Assembly: GCA_034440595.1 (NCBI GenBank)
Contig: JAWXCH010000161.1
Span: 1-6,353 of the forward strand
Direction: 5' to 3'
DNA from: JAWXCH01 sp034440595
Lineage (GTDB): Bacteria > Planctomycetota > Planctomycetia > Pirellulales > JALHPA01
Length of the DNA stretch: 6,353 nucleotides
Below, piece after piece: positions 1 to 6,353 of this stretch. Each line of letters starts with the position of its first letter. The first letter of the stretch is position 1. The position numbers and the translations under genes are program-made. Below the pieces are notes generated by a model. That model was not told where the DNA came from. It was given only the letters and a program-made list of their open reading frames with translations, and did not search any database.

Positions 1-52
1 CGGTGGTGGATCAACCGCGAACAGAATGGTGGCCGAGGTCGAGTCTAGCCAA

Positions 53-478
53 TTAGCCCAGCTTCTCGCTGAGCCGATCAAACATTTCTTTTATCTCGGG
101 CGTTGCCGCCTCGCCGAAGTCTTCCATTTGATTCACTGGGCGAATTTCAATTTCGCTATCCCCTGGCATCGGATTAGGACAGCGCTTGACCCAGTCGATT
201 GCTTCTTGCATCGATTTCACTTCCCAGATCCAAAAACCGGCAACTAGTTCTTTGGTCTCGGCGAAGGGGCCATCGATAACGGTTCGATTCTTGCCAGAAA
301 ACTGCACGCGGACACCGGCAGAGCTGGGCTTCAATCCCTCACCCATTTTCATAATGCCGGCGTTGATCAACTCTTCATTAAATTTTCCCATCTCGATGAG
401 CATTTGTTGAGTCTGCGCTGTCGGCATGATCCCTGCCTCAGAATCCTTGGTCGCTTTAACAAAGACAATGACTTTCAT
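53..478 (-). CDS. DGPF-domain (YCII-related) protein, 141 aa
   Basis: Small soluble protein of the YCII-related/DGPF family, which has a ferredoxin-like alpha/beta fold. Its biochemical role is not established; the family is commonly encoded beside ECF sigma factors. The family signature IDGPFAETKELVAGFWIWEV lies at residues 68-87, preceded by an N-terminal beta strand (MKVIVFVKAT) and followed by an EIRPV strand near 111-115. The ATG at 478 is preceded by a strong Shine-Dalgarno sequence, TAGGAG (487-492), with 8 bases of spacing. At 141 residues it is slightly longer than its relative at 1106-1489 because of a charged helical C-terminus (about 118-141). It is the last gene of the cluster and lies 157 bases after the DoxX-like gene. 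No terminator is visible in the 52 bases downstream. Family membership is secure; function is unknown. Confidence 0.93.
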   Translation of the reverse strand: MKVIVFVKATKDSEAGIMPTAQTQQMLIEMGKFNEELINAGIMKMGEGLKPSSAGVRVQFSGKNRTVIDGPFAETKELVAGFWIWEVKSMQEAIDWVKRCPNPMPGDSEIEIRPVNQMEDFGEAATPEIKEMFDRLSEKLG

Positions 479-635
479 GGTTTGAACTCCTATTCAGAAA
501 CAGTTTAAATCGAACTCAACACTATGGTTTTTTGATGTTTGCACTCGACGATGTGCGCAGATTGATCACGCCTGCCAGTTAGTTGTCTGACAATTCGCTG
601 GTTTAATGGCTCCGAGTCACTCAGGACGAGCAGGC
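479..635 (-). other. 157-base gap between the DoxX-like gene and the last DGPF gene
   Basis: No ORF, RNA gene or terminator is visible here on either strand. The only clear signal is the Shine-Dalgarno sequence at 487-492 for the gene that follows. A short perfect palindrome, TTGTC-T-GACAA, sits at 583-593, but five-base arms are too weak to call an operator. The TGTCGA motif seen upstream of the other DGPF gene is absent; the nearest match is CGTCGA with no CGAC 16 bases later. The gap is long enough to hold a separate promoter, but I cannot point to one. Confidence 0.4.
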
Positions 636-1043
636 TCACTCGCTCCGCCAGGGAACCAGTGCCAGCAGACGATTGTCGCGCAAGACCAGCCCCAGCCAGA
701 GGACCGCACCAACGACTGCCGGCAGCAAAATCTGACCGATGCCATCCCCATGATGCACATGCGTATTGACCGCGCCACCAAGGTAGCCCGTTAGCAAAAT
801 TGCCCCTAGCACTGCCGTCCGCGGATAGAGATACAACAGCACGCTGATCAAGAGGACGATCCCAAGCGGGACCATTACTTCTTCGGAGTAACCCATGGCC
901 ACCGTCTGCTTGACGATGTCCTCTGGTTTCACCAGGTTCATTGCGGCACTTGCCAGAAGCATCGCCGCCGGGAGCCAGCTCAGCACGCGGCCGGTCCAAA
1001 GTCGAGCCGGTGAGATTGCAGCTTGATTGATTTCGGAACTCAT
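636..1043 (-). CDS. DoxX-like family membrane protein, 135 aa
   Basis: Small integral membrane protein resembling the DoxX-like family (DoxX_2 type). Hydrophobic segments at about residues 15-36, 57-73, 75-93 and 103-122 give the four-helix layout expected of the family. The motif GYLGGAVNTHVHHG (86-99) and the segment following AMNLVKPEDIVKQ are typical of it. The molecular function of these short DoxX-like proteins is unknown; some DoxX relatives take part in redox or oxidative-stress membrane complexes, but nothing here shows that. The ATG at 1043 has a GAGG Shine-Dalgarno sequence (1051-1054) with 7 bases of spacing. It sits between two DGPF genes, 62 bases after the first, and was probably transcribed with it. 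A longer overlapping minus-strand frame at 505-999 is a shadow. Confidence 0.88.
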   Translation of the reverse strand: MSSEINQAAISPARLWTGRVLSWLPAAMLLASAAMNLVKPEDIVKQTVAMGYSEEVMVPLGIVLLISVLLYLYPRTAVLGAILLTGYLGGAVNTHVHHGDGIGQILLPAVVGAVLWLGLVLRDNRLLALVPWRSE

Positions 1044-1105
1044 GATTTTGCCTCGTCGCTGGGCTGGTCTAGGTTATGTAATGATAAGGTAAAAGGGTGG
1101 CGCAC

Positions 1106-1489
1106 TCACTTCGCGGATTCGGCCGGTTCGCCGGAACGCTCTGGCAAGCCGCTCAGTTCCAGCACGGGCCGGATCTCGACCGTCCCTTTCTTGGCCGCGG
1201 GGATTTTGGCGGCAATTTGTATCGCGTCGTTCAGGTCGTTTGCTTCGACCAGAAAGTAGCCCCCGAGTTGCTCTCGAGTCTCGGCAAAAGGGCCATCCGT
1301 GATCAGCGGTTTGTTGCCTCGCACTCGCACACTGGTGGCCACATTGATCGACTCAAGCGGTGAAGCATGGATATATTGCCGGCGTGCCTGCAACTGGTGC
1401 GTCAGTTGGATCGATTCTGCAAAGCATTGCTGGCGTTCATCTTCCGTCCAGCCGTTCTCGTCGCTATAGATCAAGAGCATGTACTTCAT
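1106..1489 (-). CDS. DGPF-domain (YCII-related) protein, 127 aa
   Basis: Second member of the YCII-related/DGPF family, the partner usually found directly next to ECF42 sigma factors. The start MKYMLLIYSDE is the classic opening of the family. The signature TDGPFAETREQLGGYFLVEA is at residues 64-83 and the EIRPV strand is at 105-109. The frame can be extended upstream to a TTG at 1588, which would add 33 residues unlike the family. The ATG at 1489 is preferred because the protein then opens with the conserved strand and has a GGAG Shine-Dalgarno sequence (1496-1499) 6 bases away. The gene lies 91 bases downstream of the sigma stop, in a gap with a candidate ECF42 promoter. The C-terminus (about 111-127) is short, polar and probably disordered. 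Possible roles include a regulator or enzyme for the sigma factor's signal; none is proven. Confidence 0.94.
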   Translation of the reverse strand: MKYMLLIYSDENGWTEDERQQCFAESIQLTHQLQARRQYIHASPLESINVATSVRVRGNKPLITDGPFAETREQLGGYFLVEANDLNDAIQIAAKIPAAKKGTVEIRPVLELSGLPERSGEPAESAK

Positions 1490-1536
1490 GTTGGTCTCCG
1501 GGAGAAACTGTCGCACAACTAGCACTTTAACAATTA

Positions 1537-1562
1537 GTCGCCAAAGAAGCGGCAAATCGACA
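1537..1562 (-). promoter_or_regulatory. candidate ECF42-dependent promoter (TGTCGA-N16-CGAC)
   Basis: Reading the minus strand, TGTCGA occupies 1562 to 1557 and CGAC occupies 1540 to 1537, with exactly 16 bases between. From memory, the published ECF42 target consensus in Streptomyces venezuelae is TGTCGA at -35 and CG(A/T)C at -10. The site is in the non-coding gap after the sigma stop, about 48 bases before the DGPF ATG, so a transcript would start near 1530 with a leader of about 40 bases. Two other TGTCGA occurrences I noticed on this strand (3801-3806 and 4650-4655) lie inside coding sequence and lack CGAC at this distance. This is a motif match only. Confidence 0.6.
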
Positions 1563-1580
1563 GCAGGTCGAAAAAATATT

Positions 1581-2864
1581 TCAGGCAAGTTCCTGCAAGC
1601 GCTTTCGCAAGAACCTTATTTCCGGCTCCTGTTTAGCCAAGTCAATCGCCTGCTGGTAGGCCCGGCGCGCGGCGGCTCGGTTTCCAAGCCGACGGTACAG
1701 ATCGGCCTGGGCCGCGTAGGTCAGATGGTAGTTTTGCAACTCCCCGCGAGTCAAGATAGCCTCGATCAGCTCGATGCCGGCCGCTGGACCGTCACGCATT
1801 GCCACGGCTACCGCACGGTTGAGTTCGATGATGGGTGACGGATCGATGCGGTACAGCAGGTCGTATAATGCGACAATCTGCGACCAGTCGGTCGCCTCCG
1901 GTGCGTTCGCCTCGGCATGGACAGCAGCTATGGCCCCCTGCACGGTGTAGACACCGATTGGGCCAGTGCTCAATGCGCGCCGCACATGTGCGATCCCTTC
2001 GTCAATGTGGGCACGATTCCAAAGCGTGCGGTTTTGTTCTTCCAACAGAATGATATCGCCACTTGGAGAAGTTCGAGCAGTGCGACGCGATTCCTGCAGC
2101 AACATCAGAGCCAGCAACCCTTGCACTTCGGCATCTGGAGCCAGCTCAAGCAGCAAACGACCCAGCCGAATCGCTTCCTCAGATAGTGCCGGTCGAGTGA
2201 CCTGGTCCCCTATCGATGACGAATATCCTTCATTGAATACCAGATAGACTACCGCCAGCACCGACTCCAGCCGTGCGTGCATCTCTTCTTTTGCCGGCAC
2301 GTTGTATGGGATTTTTGCATCGCGGATCTTGTTCTTGCCACGGACAATCCGCTGCGCAATGGTAGCCGGTGAAGTTAAAAACGCCGCGGCGATCTCTTCG
2401 GTGCGCAGCCCACACACTTCGCGCAAAGTAAGAGCCACCTGCGTCTCGGGAGAGAGTGCTGGGTGGCAACAGGCAAAGATGAGCCGCAACTGGTCATCCT
2501 GGGTTCCTTCGTCGATCGTGCTCTCAGTAGTGGCGGAGTCGCCGCTGGCAGTTCGTTCTTGTTCGCGCTGAGCCAGTTCCGGCAGCGCTGCCTGCAGGCG
2601 ACTGCGTCGGCGGATGGCATCGACCGCTTTGAAGCGACCGGCCGACACCAGCCAGGCACGTGGGTTGGCCGGCACTCCGTCGCGCTCCCACTGCACGACT
2701 GCCGCGGCAAACGCCTCGTGCAGGGCTTCTTCGGCCAGATCAAAATCGCCGAGAATGCGAATCAGGGTGGCTAGCACGCGCCGCGATTCGGTGCGAAAGG
2801 CTTCGTCCACACGCTGTTGAATCGCGGGCTGTACGGATGCCGACATGAATTGCTCGACGGACAT
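1581..2864 (-). CDS. ECF42-type RNA polymerase sigma factor with TPR-like C-terminal extension, 427 aa
   Basis: Directs RNA polymerase to a specific promoter set. The sigma-2 region spans about residues 21-90 (LAEEALHEAFAAAVVQWERD, then NPRAWLVSAGRFKAVDAIRRR). The sigma-4 helix-turn-helix spans about 125-180 (LRLIFACCHPALSPETQVAL, then LRTEEIAAAFLTSPATIAQR). A long extension follows: a DUF6596-like part from about 195 with the hallmark YLVFNEGYSSS (207-217), then a helical TPR-like end (about 290-427). This architecture and length fit ECF42, which typically lacks a dedicated anti-sigma factor and is thought to be controlled by its own C-terminal extension. The ATG at 2864 is the first start after an in-frame TAG (2874-2876). 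Its Shine-Dalgarno is poor (AGGA is 16 bases away), suggesting translational coupling to the sulfatase upstream. Met-7 at 2846 is an alternative start. The neighbouring DGPF genes agree with ECF42; sulfatases as upstream partners are less expected. Confidence 0.95.
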   Translation of the reverse strand: MSVEQFMSASVQPAIQQRVDEAFRTESRRVLATLIRILGDFDLAEEALHEAFAAAVVQWERDGVPANPRAWLVSAGRFKAVDAIRRRSRLQAALPELAQREQERTASGDSATTESTIDEGTQDDQLRLIFACCHPALSPETQVALTLREVCGLRTEEIAAAFLTSPATIAQRIVRGKNKIRDAKIPYNVPAKEEMHARLESVLAVVYLVFNEGYSSSIGDQVTRPALSEEAIRLGRLLLELAPDAEVQGLLALMLLQESRRTARTSPSGDIILLEEQNRTLWNRAHIDEGIAHVRRALSTGPIGVYTVQGAIAAVHAEANAPEATDWSQIVALYDLLYRIDPSPIIELNRAVAVAMRDGPAAGIELIEAILTRGELQNYHLTYAAQADLYRRLGNRAAARRAYQQAIDLAKQEPEIRFLRKRLQELA

Positions 2865-5800
2865 TTTAATTCGCTACTGGTCCTGACCGCTTGCCGATGC
2901 CGGACGTGTCTTTTTTTCAGCTTTACAGACTCTCCGCTCCCCTCAATGCTCTGATACTCGGGCCGACCGCGGTGTTCTTTCAAGAACTGCTGATACTGCG
3001 GCTGCTGGAACCAGAAAACCGATCGTGGATCGGCCGGAGTGACACGCTTCTCCGGATAGTCCTGACCCGCCAGACTGCTATCGACCGAGCGATTGAACGC
3101 GTTCAGCCTCTCGCGCATCGAGTCGTACACACCTGGCAGTTTCTCGCGTAAATCGTTCTGCTCCTTTGGATCGGTATTCAAATCATACAGTGAATACTCT
3201 CCACCACGTCGATTCATCGTGACCAGTTTGTACTGATTCTCCACCAACGCCGTTTGCTTCTGAAATCGAAACGGAATCGGCTTCTCACGCGGGCCAATCT
3301 CTTTTTCAAACAGCGGCTTCAGACTGACGCCATCCTGTGGGGTAATCATCGCACTGGCTGGCAAGCCGACAATCTCTGCTACGGTCAGAAACAGATCCAT
3401 TGTGCAGGCCGGGTGCTGCGTGACACGCGGTTTGATCACTGCTGGCCATTCGATGATCCCCGGTACACGAATTCCCCCCTCGTATAGATCTCCTTTGTGC
3501 CCGCGCAAGTTGCCGACAGTGCCCGAAGCAATATTGGCAAGCCCGCCGTTGTCGCTGCAAAAGACCACCAGCGTATTGTCAGCAATTCCTAGCTCTCGCA
3601 GACTCTTTCTCAGCGTACCAATGCTGCGGTCCATTGCCCCCAGTTCGCCGTAATGATTCGCCGATGCCGCATCCAAGTTTGCAAATTGCGCCTTGTCCGC
3701 AGGTAACGCTCGAAATGGCGAGTGCGGCGTACCGTACCAAATCACGGCAAACAGCGGCTTGCCGCCGTTCTGTTTTGCTTTGAGAAACTGCACCGCCTGA
3801 TCGACAATAATTTCGCTGGAGTCTCCGCGGTGCTCGGTAATTGTTCCTTGATGGCTGAGGAGCGGGTTCAGATCAAAGAAATTGCTGGTCGAAGTCCAGT
3901 GCTGAAAGCCGAACGCTCCGGGGGAATACGGATCGTCCTTCAGGATCGGGACCCCTGCGCCTTTGAAGCCATTGAGGTGCCATTTGCCAAAATGCGCCGT
4001 TGTATAGCCAGCCGTACTCAGCGCCTGTGCGATCGTCTTCTCTTGCCGACGAAGCGCATTACCGTGCGTGTAAACTGCCGCGCGATCGGGCGAGCGCCCG
4101 GTCATCACACTGGCGCGCGTTGGCGAGCAGACCGGTCCACCGGCATAGAAACGATCCAGCCGCAGGCCGTTTGCCGCCATTGCATCCAAATTCGGCGTTT
4201 TCAGCACCGGGTGACCGCGATAGCCGGTTTGTCCCCAGCCCATATCGTCCGCCATGACAAAGATGATATTGGGGCGCTTGGTCGTTTTAACATTCGCCCT
4301 GGCTTCCGTTGCTGGCTGCTTCGCTGCCTTTTCGTCCAACAGAGTTAGTGTTACACGTCGCAGATCCAACACACTCTTGCCGGGGGTGTCCGTCGCACGT
4401 AACGTCAATAGGCCATCTTTCACGGGCAGCTCGATCGTGCCGAGATTTAGCGTGCGAAACTCCTTCATTTGCGAAATGTTCGCCGGTCGTGCGATGGTGT
4501 CCTGATTGGTATACAGCGGCGGATCCCAGCCGGGGACGACCCTTCCGATCATTTTCTGATCCGCAAAAGCGAGTTCAACCGTCGACCCGGCGTCAGCCTC
4601 GGGGCAGGTGTAATCGATCGTTACTTCGTATTTGCCGGCGGTATGGACATCGACATACCAGGCAATGCTATCCTGTTTGCTGCGCCAGTTCACAAAGTAG
4701 GAGCAATTCGGCGCCGCGGCACTGCGTTTCACTTCGCCGCGCGGCATGCCGTCTCGTGCTGGCAGCATGGTAATCGGGAATTCCCGGTAGCCGACCGGGA
4801 TGGCACGGCGGTCCACTGCAACCGTCTCGGTTGGCCAATCGGTAGAAACCGGTTTGTATCCTTCGTGGAACCATTTTTCACCCGCACGTTTCAGATTCGC
4901 CGCGAGTTCGGGCTGCGCAGCGTTCAGGGGCGTGGTTTGACCTGGATCGGACCTCATGTCAAAGAGTTGGCTCGCACTGTCCAGTCGGTGCGTCTGCGTG
5001 CGGACGCTCGTTTTGCCCCCCCAGGAGTTAAAGATCATCCGCTCCGGCCAGTCGTGCTTTGCACCGGTTAACAGCGGTGATAGATCTAGCCCATCCAGCG
5101 GCTTCTCTCCCACGCGAGAAATCCCGGCCAGTGAAACCAGCGTCGGCAAGAGATCAATCGCGCCGCTGATTTTGTCAATGACTTGTCCTTTGGCAAAGTG
5201 CCCCGGCCAGCGCCAATAGCACACCGAGCGGACACCTCCCTCGTCGGTCATCCCCTTGCGACCCTTTAGCCCGCCGGTCCAACGAAACGAACTTGGCCCG
5301 TTGTCAGAAAAGTAGACGACAATCGTATTGTCGGCCAGTTTCAGTTCATCCAGCTTTTGCAAAACGCGGCCGACATTCTCGTCTTGGTTGGCCAGCATTG
5401 CCAGCGCACAGCGTGTTTCGTCAGCAACTTCTTGCTTTGCATCTGTTGCCGTCTGCTCAATGGGTTGATCCCTGAACCGTTCCCAATCCTTCGCCGGTGC
5501 GGCCCACGGTGCATGCGGCGTGGTGAACGGCACATAGCAGAAGAACGGTCTCGCCTGATTTCGCTCAATGAAATCAATCGCACGTTCGGTGCAGACATCG
5601 ACGATGTAACCCTTGGTCCTCACCATCTTGCCATTCTCCTCCAGCGGCGCGTCAAAGTACTCTCCCCAATGCCCCGCCGTGTGGCCGAAGTACTCATCAA
5701 ACCCGCGCGCCTGCGGGTGATACGGCCACTGGCTTCCATTGTGCCACTTGCCAAATGCTCCGGTAGCATAGCCAGCCTTTTTGAAGGCTTCGGCAATGGT

Positions 5801-6130
5801 GCGCTCGTCCAGATTGAGTCGTTCACGCCCGGATGATGTTCCGGTCACGCCCGAGCGAATGTGGTAGCGACCGGTGAGAAACTCGGCACGTGTTGGAGAA
5901 CAGACCGGCTGCACGAAGAACCGAGAGAGTGAAACACCATTTTTGGCTAGCGAATCGATGTGCGGAGTTTGAGCTAGCCGATTTCCGGCAGCGCCATAAT
6001 CACCACAGCCGGCGTCATCGGCCAGGAAAATGACTACGTTGGGACGATTTGCCGGGATAGGGTCTGCGGCAACAGCTATCGAAACGGAAAGAGCTGTAAT
6101 GACTCCGAGCAGAGCGGCAGCAATTCTCAT
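2771..6130 (-). CDS. exported tandem sulfatase with two complete catalytic domains, 1119 aa as written
   Basis: Predicted to hydrolyse sulfate esters, probably on sulfated polysaccharides, outside the cytoplasm. Residues 1-21 (MRIAAALLGVITALSVSIAVA) form a signal peptide. Domain 1 (about 28-430) has DD 38-39, CSPTR with Cys77 for formylglycine, GKWH 127-130, TPH with His206, DN 276-277 and Lys292. Residues about 440-597 are beta-rich, resembling a carbohydrate-binding-like sandwich. After a polar linker, domain 2 (about 618-1045) repeats the full set: DD 628-629, CSPTR with Cys668, GKWH 715-718, His803, DN 860-861, Lys879. Substrates cannot be told. The ATG at 6130 overlaps the preceding TGA as ATGA and follows AAGGTG at 6136-6141; a start at 6226 would put 32 polar residues before the signal peptide. 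The last 46 residues, after the A run at 2911-2917, look out of frame and overlap the sigma gene by 94 bases. A shifted frame gives 1085 or 1087 residues. Confidence 0.92.
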   Translation of the reverse strand: MRIAAALLGVITALSVSIAVAADPIPANRPNVVIFLADDAGCGDYGAAGNRLAQTPHIDSLAKNGVSLSRFFVQPVCSPTRAEFLTGRYHIRSGVTGTSSGRERLNLDERTIAEAFKKAGYATGAFGKWHNGSQWPYHPQARGFDEYFGHTAGHWGEYFDAPLEENGKMVRTKGYIVDVCTERAIDFIERNQARPFFCYVPFTTPHAPWAAPAKDWERFRDQPIEQTATDAKQEVADETRCALAMLANQDENVGRVLQKLDELKLADNTIVVYFSDNGPSSFRWTGGLKGRKGMTDEGGVRSVCYWRWPGHFAKGQVIDKISGAIDLLPTLVSLAGISRVGEKPLDGLDLSPLLTGAKHDWPERMIFNSWGGKTSVRTQTHRLDSASQLFDMRSDPGQTTPLNAAQPELAANLKRAGEKWFHEGYKPVSTDWPTETVAVDRRAIPVGYREFPITMLPARDGMPRGEVKRSAAAPNCSYFVNWRSKQDSIAWYVDVHTAGKYEVTIDYTCPEADAGSTVELAFADQKMIGRVVPGWDPPLYTNQDTIARPANISQMKEFRTLNLGTIELPVKDGLLTLRATDTPGKSVLDLRRVTLTLLDEKAAKQPATEARANVKTTKRPNIIFVMADDMGWGQTGYRGHPVLKTPNLDAMAANGLRLDRFYAGGPVCSPTRASVMTGRSPDRAAVYTHGNALRRQEKTIAQALSTAGYTTAHFGKWHLNGFKGAGVPILKDDPYSPGAFGFQHWTSTSNFFDLNPLLSHQGTITEHRGDSSEIIVDQAVQFLKAKQNGGKPLFAVIWYGTPHSPFRALPADKAQFANLDAASANHYGELGAMDRSIGTLRKSLRELGIADNTLVVFCSDNGGLANIASGTVGNLRGHKGDLYEGGIRVPGIIEWPAVIKPRVTQHPACTMDLFLTVAEIVGLPASAMITPQDGVSLKPLFEKEIGPREKPIPFRFQKQTALVENQYKLVTMNRRGGEYSLYDLNTDPKEQNDLREKLPGVYDSMRERLNAFNRSVDSSLAGQDYPEKRVTPADPRSVFWFQQPQYQQFLKEHRGRPEYQSIEGSGESVKLKKRHVRHRQAVRTSSELKCPSSNSCRHPYSPRFNSVWTKPFAPNRGAC
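2911..2917 (-). other. A7 homopolymer at the sulfatase 3' end; possible slippage site or indel
   Basis: The coding strand reads CTG AAA AAA AGA at codons 1071-1074. In the written frame the protein continues for 46 residues rich in Arg, Ser, Pro and Cys and stops at 2771, inside the sigma gene. With one extra A (or a -1 shift) it ends KKKTRPASASGQDQ at TAG 2874-2876, 9 bases before the sigma ATG. With one A fewer (or a +1 shift) it ends GKRSGPVAN at TAA 2866-2868, 1 base before that ATG. Both alternatives give normal operon spacing. The run is not a canonical in-phase A_AAA_AAG slippery heptamer, so transcriptional slippage, a +1 shift on the Lys codons, or an assembly indel are the options. 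Confidence 0.5.
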
Positions 6131-6353
6131 GGCAACACCTTCACATTTCCAACAGCGTCGGCGCGCACCGTGCCATCTTTTTCGATCAGCGGTTTGGGCG
6201 ACTCTACTCTCCCTAATTTCCGGCACCCTGGCCCAATTCCATCGGTGCCAAGATCGTTCTCAGTCATCGCCGCGATGGCCTGTAATCGTTGCACAACGTC
6301 AGGGTGCGCAGCGGCGACATTATTGGACTCACCGGCGTCACTGTTTAGATTAA
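6127..6353 (-). CDS. C-terminal end of a sulfatase (partial, runs off the right edge)
   Basis: An open frame enters from the right edge (first whole codon at 6349-6351) and gives 74 residues before TGA at 6127-6129. It opens NLNSDAGESNNVAAAHPDVV, the usual sulfatase C-terminal pattern in which a DxxE-type loop is followed by a helix. It continues LQAIAAMTENDLGTDGIGPG and RKLGRVESPKPLI. The DLG...GIGPG...GRVESPKPLI block is characteristic of the C-terminus of planctomycete arylsulfatases. The catalytic part is outside the window, so activity cannot be judged. Its stop overlaps the next ATG as ATGA, so it is coupled to the tandem sulfatase and is the first gene of the cluster visible here. No start codon is in the window, and the main operon promoter must lie further right. 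Confidence 0.85.
   Translation of the reverse strand, partial: NLNSDAGESNNVAAAHPDVVQRLQAIAAMTENDLGTDGIGPGCRKLGRVESPKPLIEKDGTVRADAVGNVKVLP
6136..6141 (-). promoter_or_regulatory. ribosome binding site of the tandem sulfatase
   Basis: AAGGTG lies 5 bases upstream of the ATG at 6128-6130, within the last codons of the preceding sulfatase. Together with the ATGA overlap and the signal peptide that follows at once, it fixes the start at 6130 rather than at the upstream ATG at 6226. Confidence 0.75.

Noticed and set aside
1..52. Possible start of a further minus-strand gene at the left edge
   Set aside because: There is no ATG or GTG with a Shine-Dalgarno sequence in these 52 bases and too little sequence to judge.
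541..556. GCAC...GTGC inverted repeat near a T-rich stretch as a terminator
   Set aside because: The stem is only four base pairs, and the T run lies on the wrong side for either strand's transcripts.
583..593. Palindrome TTGTC-T-GACAA as an operator
   Set aside because: Arms of five bases are expected by chance, and there is no second copy or clear promoter next to it.
505..999. Minus-strand open frame of 164 aa overlapping the DoxX-like gene
   Set aside because: Low-complexity composition with no family features; the overlapping frame has a good Shine-Dalgarno sequence, four hydrophobic helices and family motifs.
1490..1588. Upstream TTG start that would lengthen the 127-residue DGPF protein by 33 residues and overlap the sigma gene
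   Set aside because: The extension is unlike the family, would cover the candidate promoter, and the ATG at 1489 has its own Shine-Dalgarno sequence and the canonical family opening.
3801..4655. Further TGTCGA motifs on the minus strand at 3801-3806 and 4650-4655
   Set aside because: Both are inside sulfatase coding sequence and lack CGAC 16 bases downstream.
3722..5071. Long plus-strand open frames (208 aa at 3722-4348, 200 aa at 4469-5071) opposite the tandem sulfatase
   Set aside because: They are antisense to a strongly supported sulfatase, show no recognisable domain and have Arg/Cys/Ser-rich composition typical of shadow frames.
6131..6226. Upstream ATG at 6226 for the tandem sulfatase
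   Set aside because: It would put 32 polar, Arg-rich residues before the signal peptide and overlap the real coding frame of the preceding sulfatase; the ATGA junction and AAGGTG support 6130.

Overview
All recognisable genes in this window lie on the minus strand, so transcription runs from high to low coordinates. The order is: 3' end of a sulfatase (off the right edge), a large protein with two complete sulfatase catalytic domains, an ECF42-type sigma factor, a DGPF (YCII-related) protein, a DoxX-like membrane protein, and a second DGPF protein. Several Cys-type sulfatases in a row, together with an ECF42/DGPF/DoxX-like set, suggest a planctomycete, possibly of the Pirellula/Rhodopirellula kind. 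That assignment is inference from gene content; no rRNA or other phylogenetic marker is present.

Right part (2771-6353): the upstream sulfatase ends in a TGA that overlaps the ATG of the next gene (ATGA, 6127-6130), so the two are translationally coupled. The next gene encodes an exported protein of about 1,100 residues. It has a signal peptide, sulfatase domain 1 (CSPTR at residue 77), a beta-rich spacer, and sulfatase domain 2 (CSPTR at residue 668) with no second signal peptide. Its 3' end carries a run of seven A. The frame as written continues 94 bases into the sigma gene with an atypical tail, whereas either shifted frame stops just before the sigma start codon.

Middle (1581-2864): an ECF sigma factor with sigma-2 and sigma-4 regions and the long C-terminal extension (DUF6596 plus a TPR-like end) typical of ECF42.

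Left part (53-1489): DGPF protein, DoxX-like four-helix membrane protein, DGPF protein, each with a good Shine-Dalgarno sequence. The gap before the first DGPF gene has TGTCGA-N16-CGAC, which matches the ECF42 promoter consensus as I remember it. A simple model is that the sigma factor is made with the sulfatases and then activates the DGPF/DoxX module from this internal promoter.

No tRNA, rRNA, CRISPR array, insertion sequence or convincing rho-independent terminator was seen. No gap without a gene exceeds 160 bases. Bases 1-52 hold nothing I can call.
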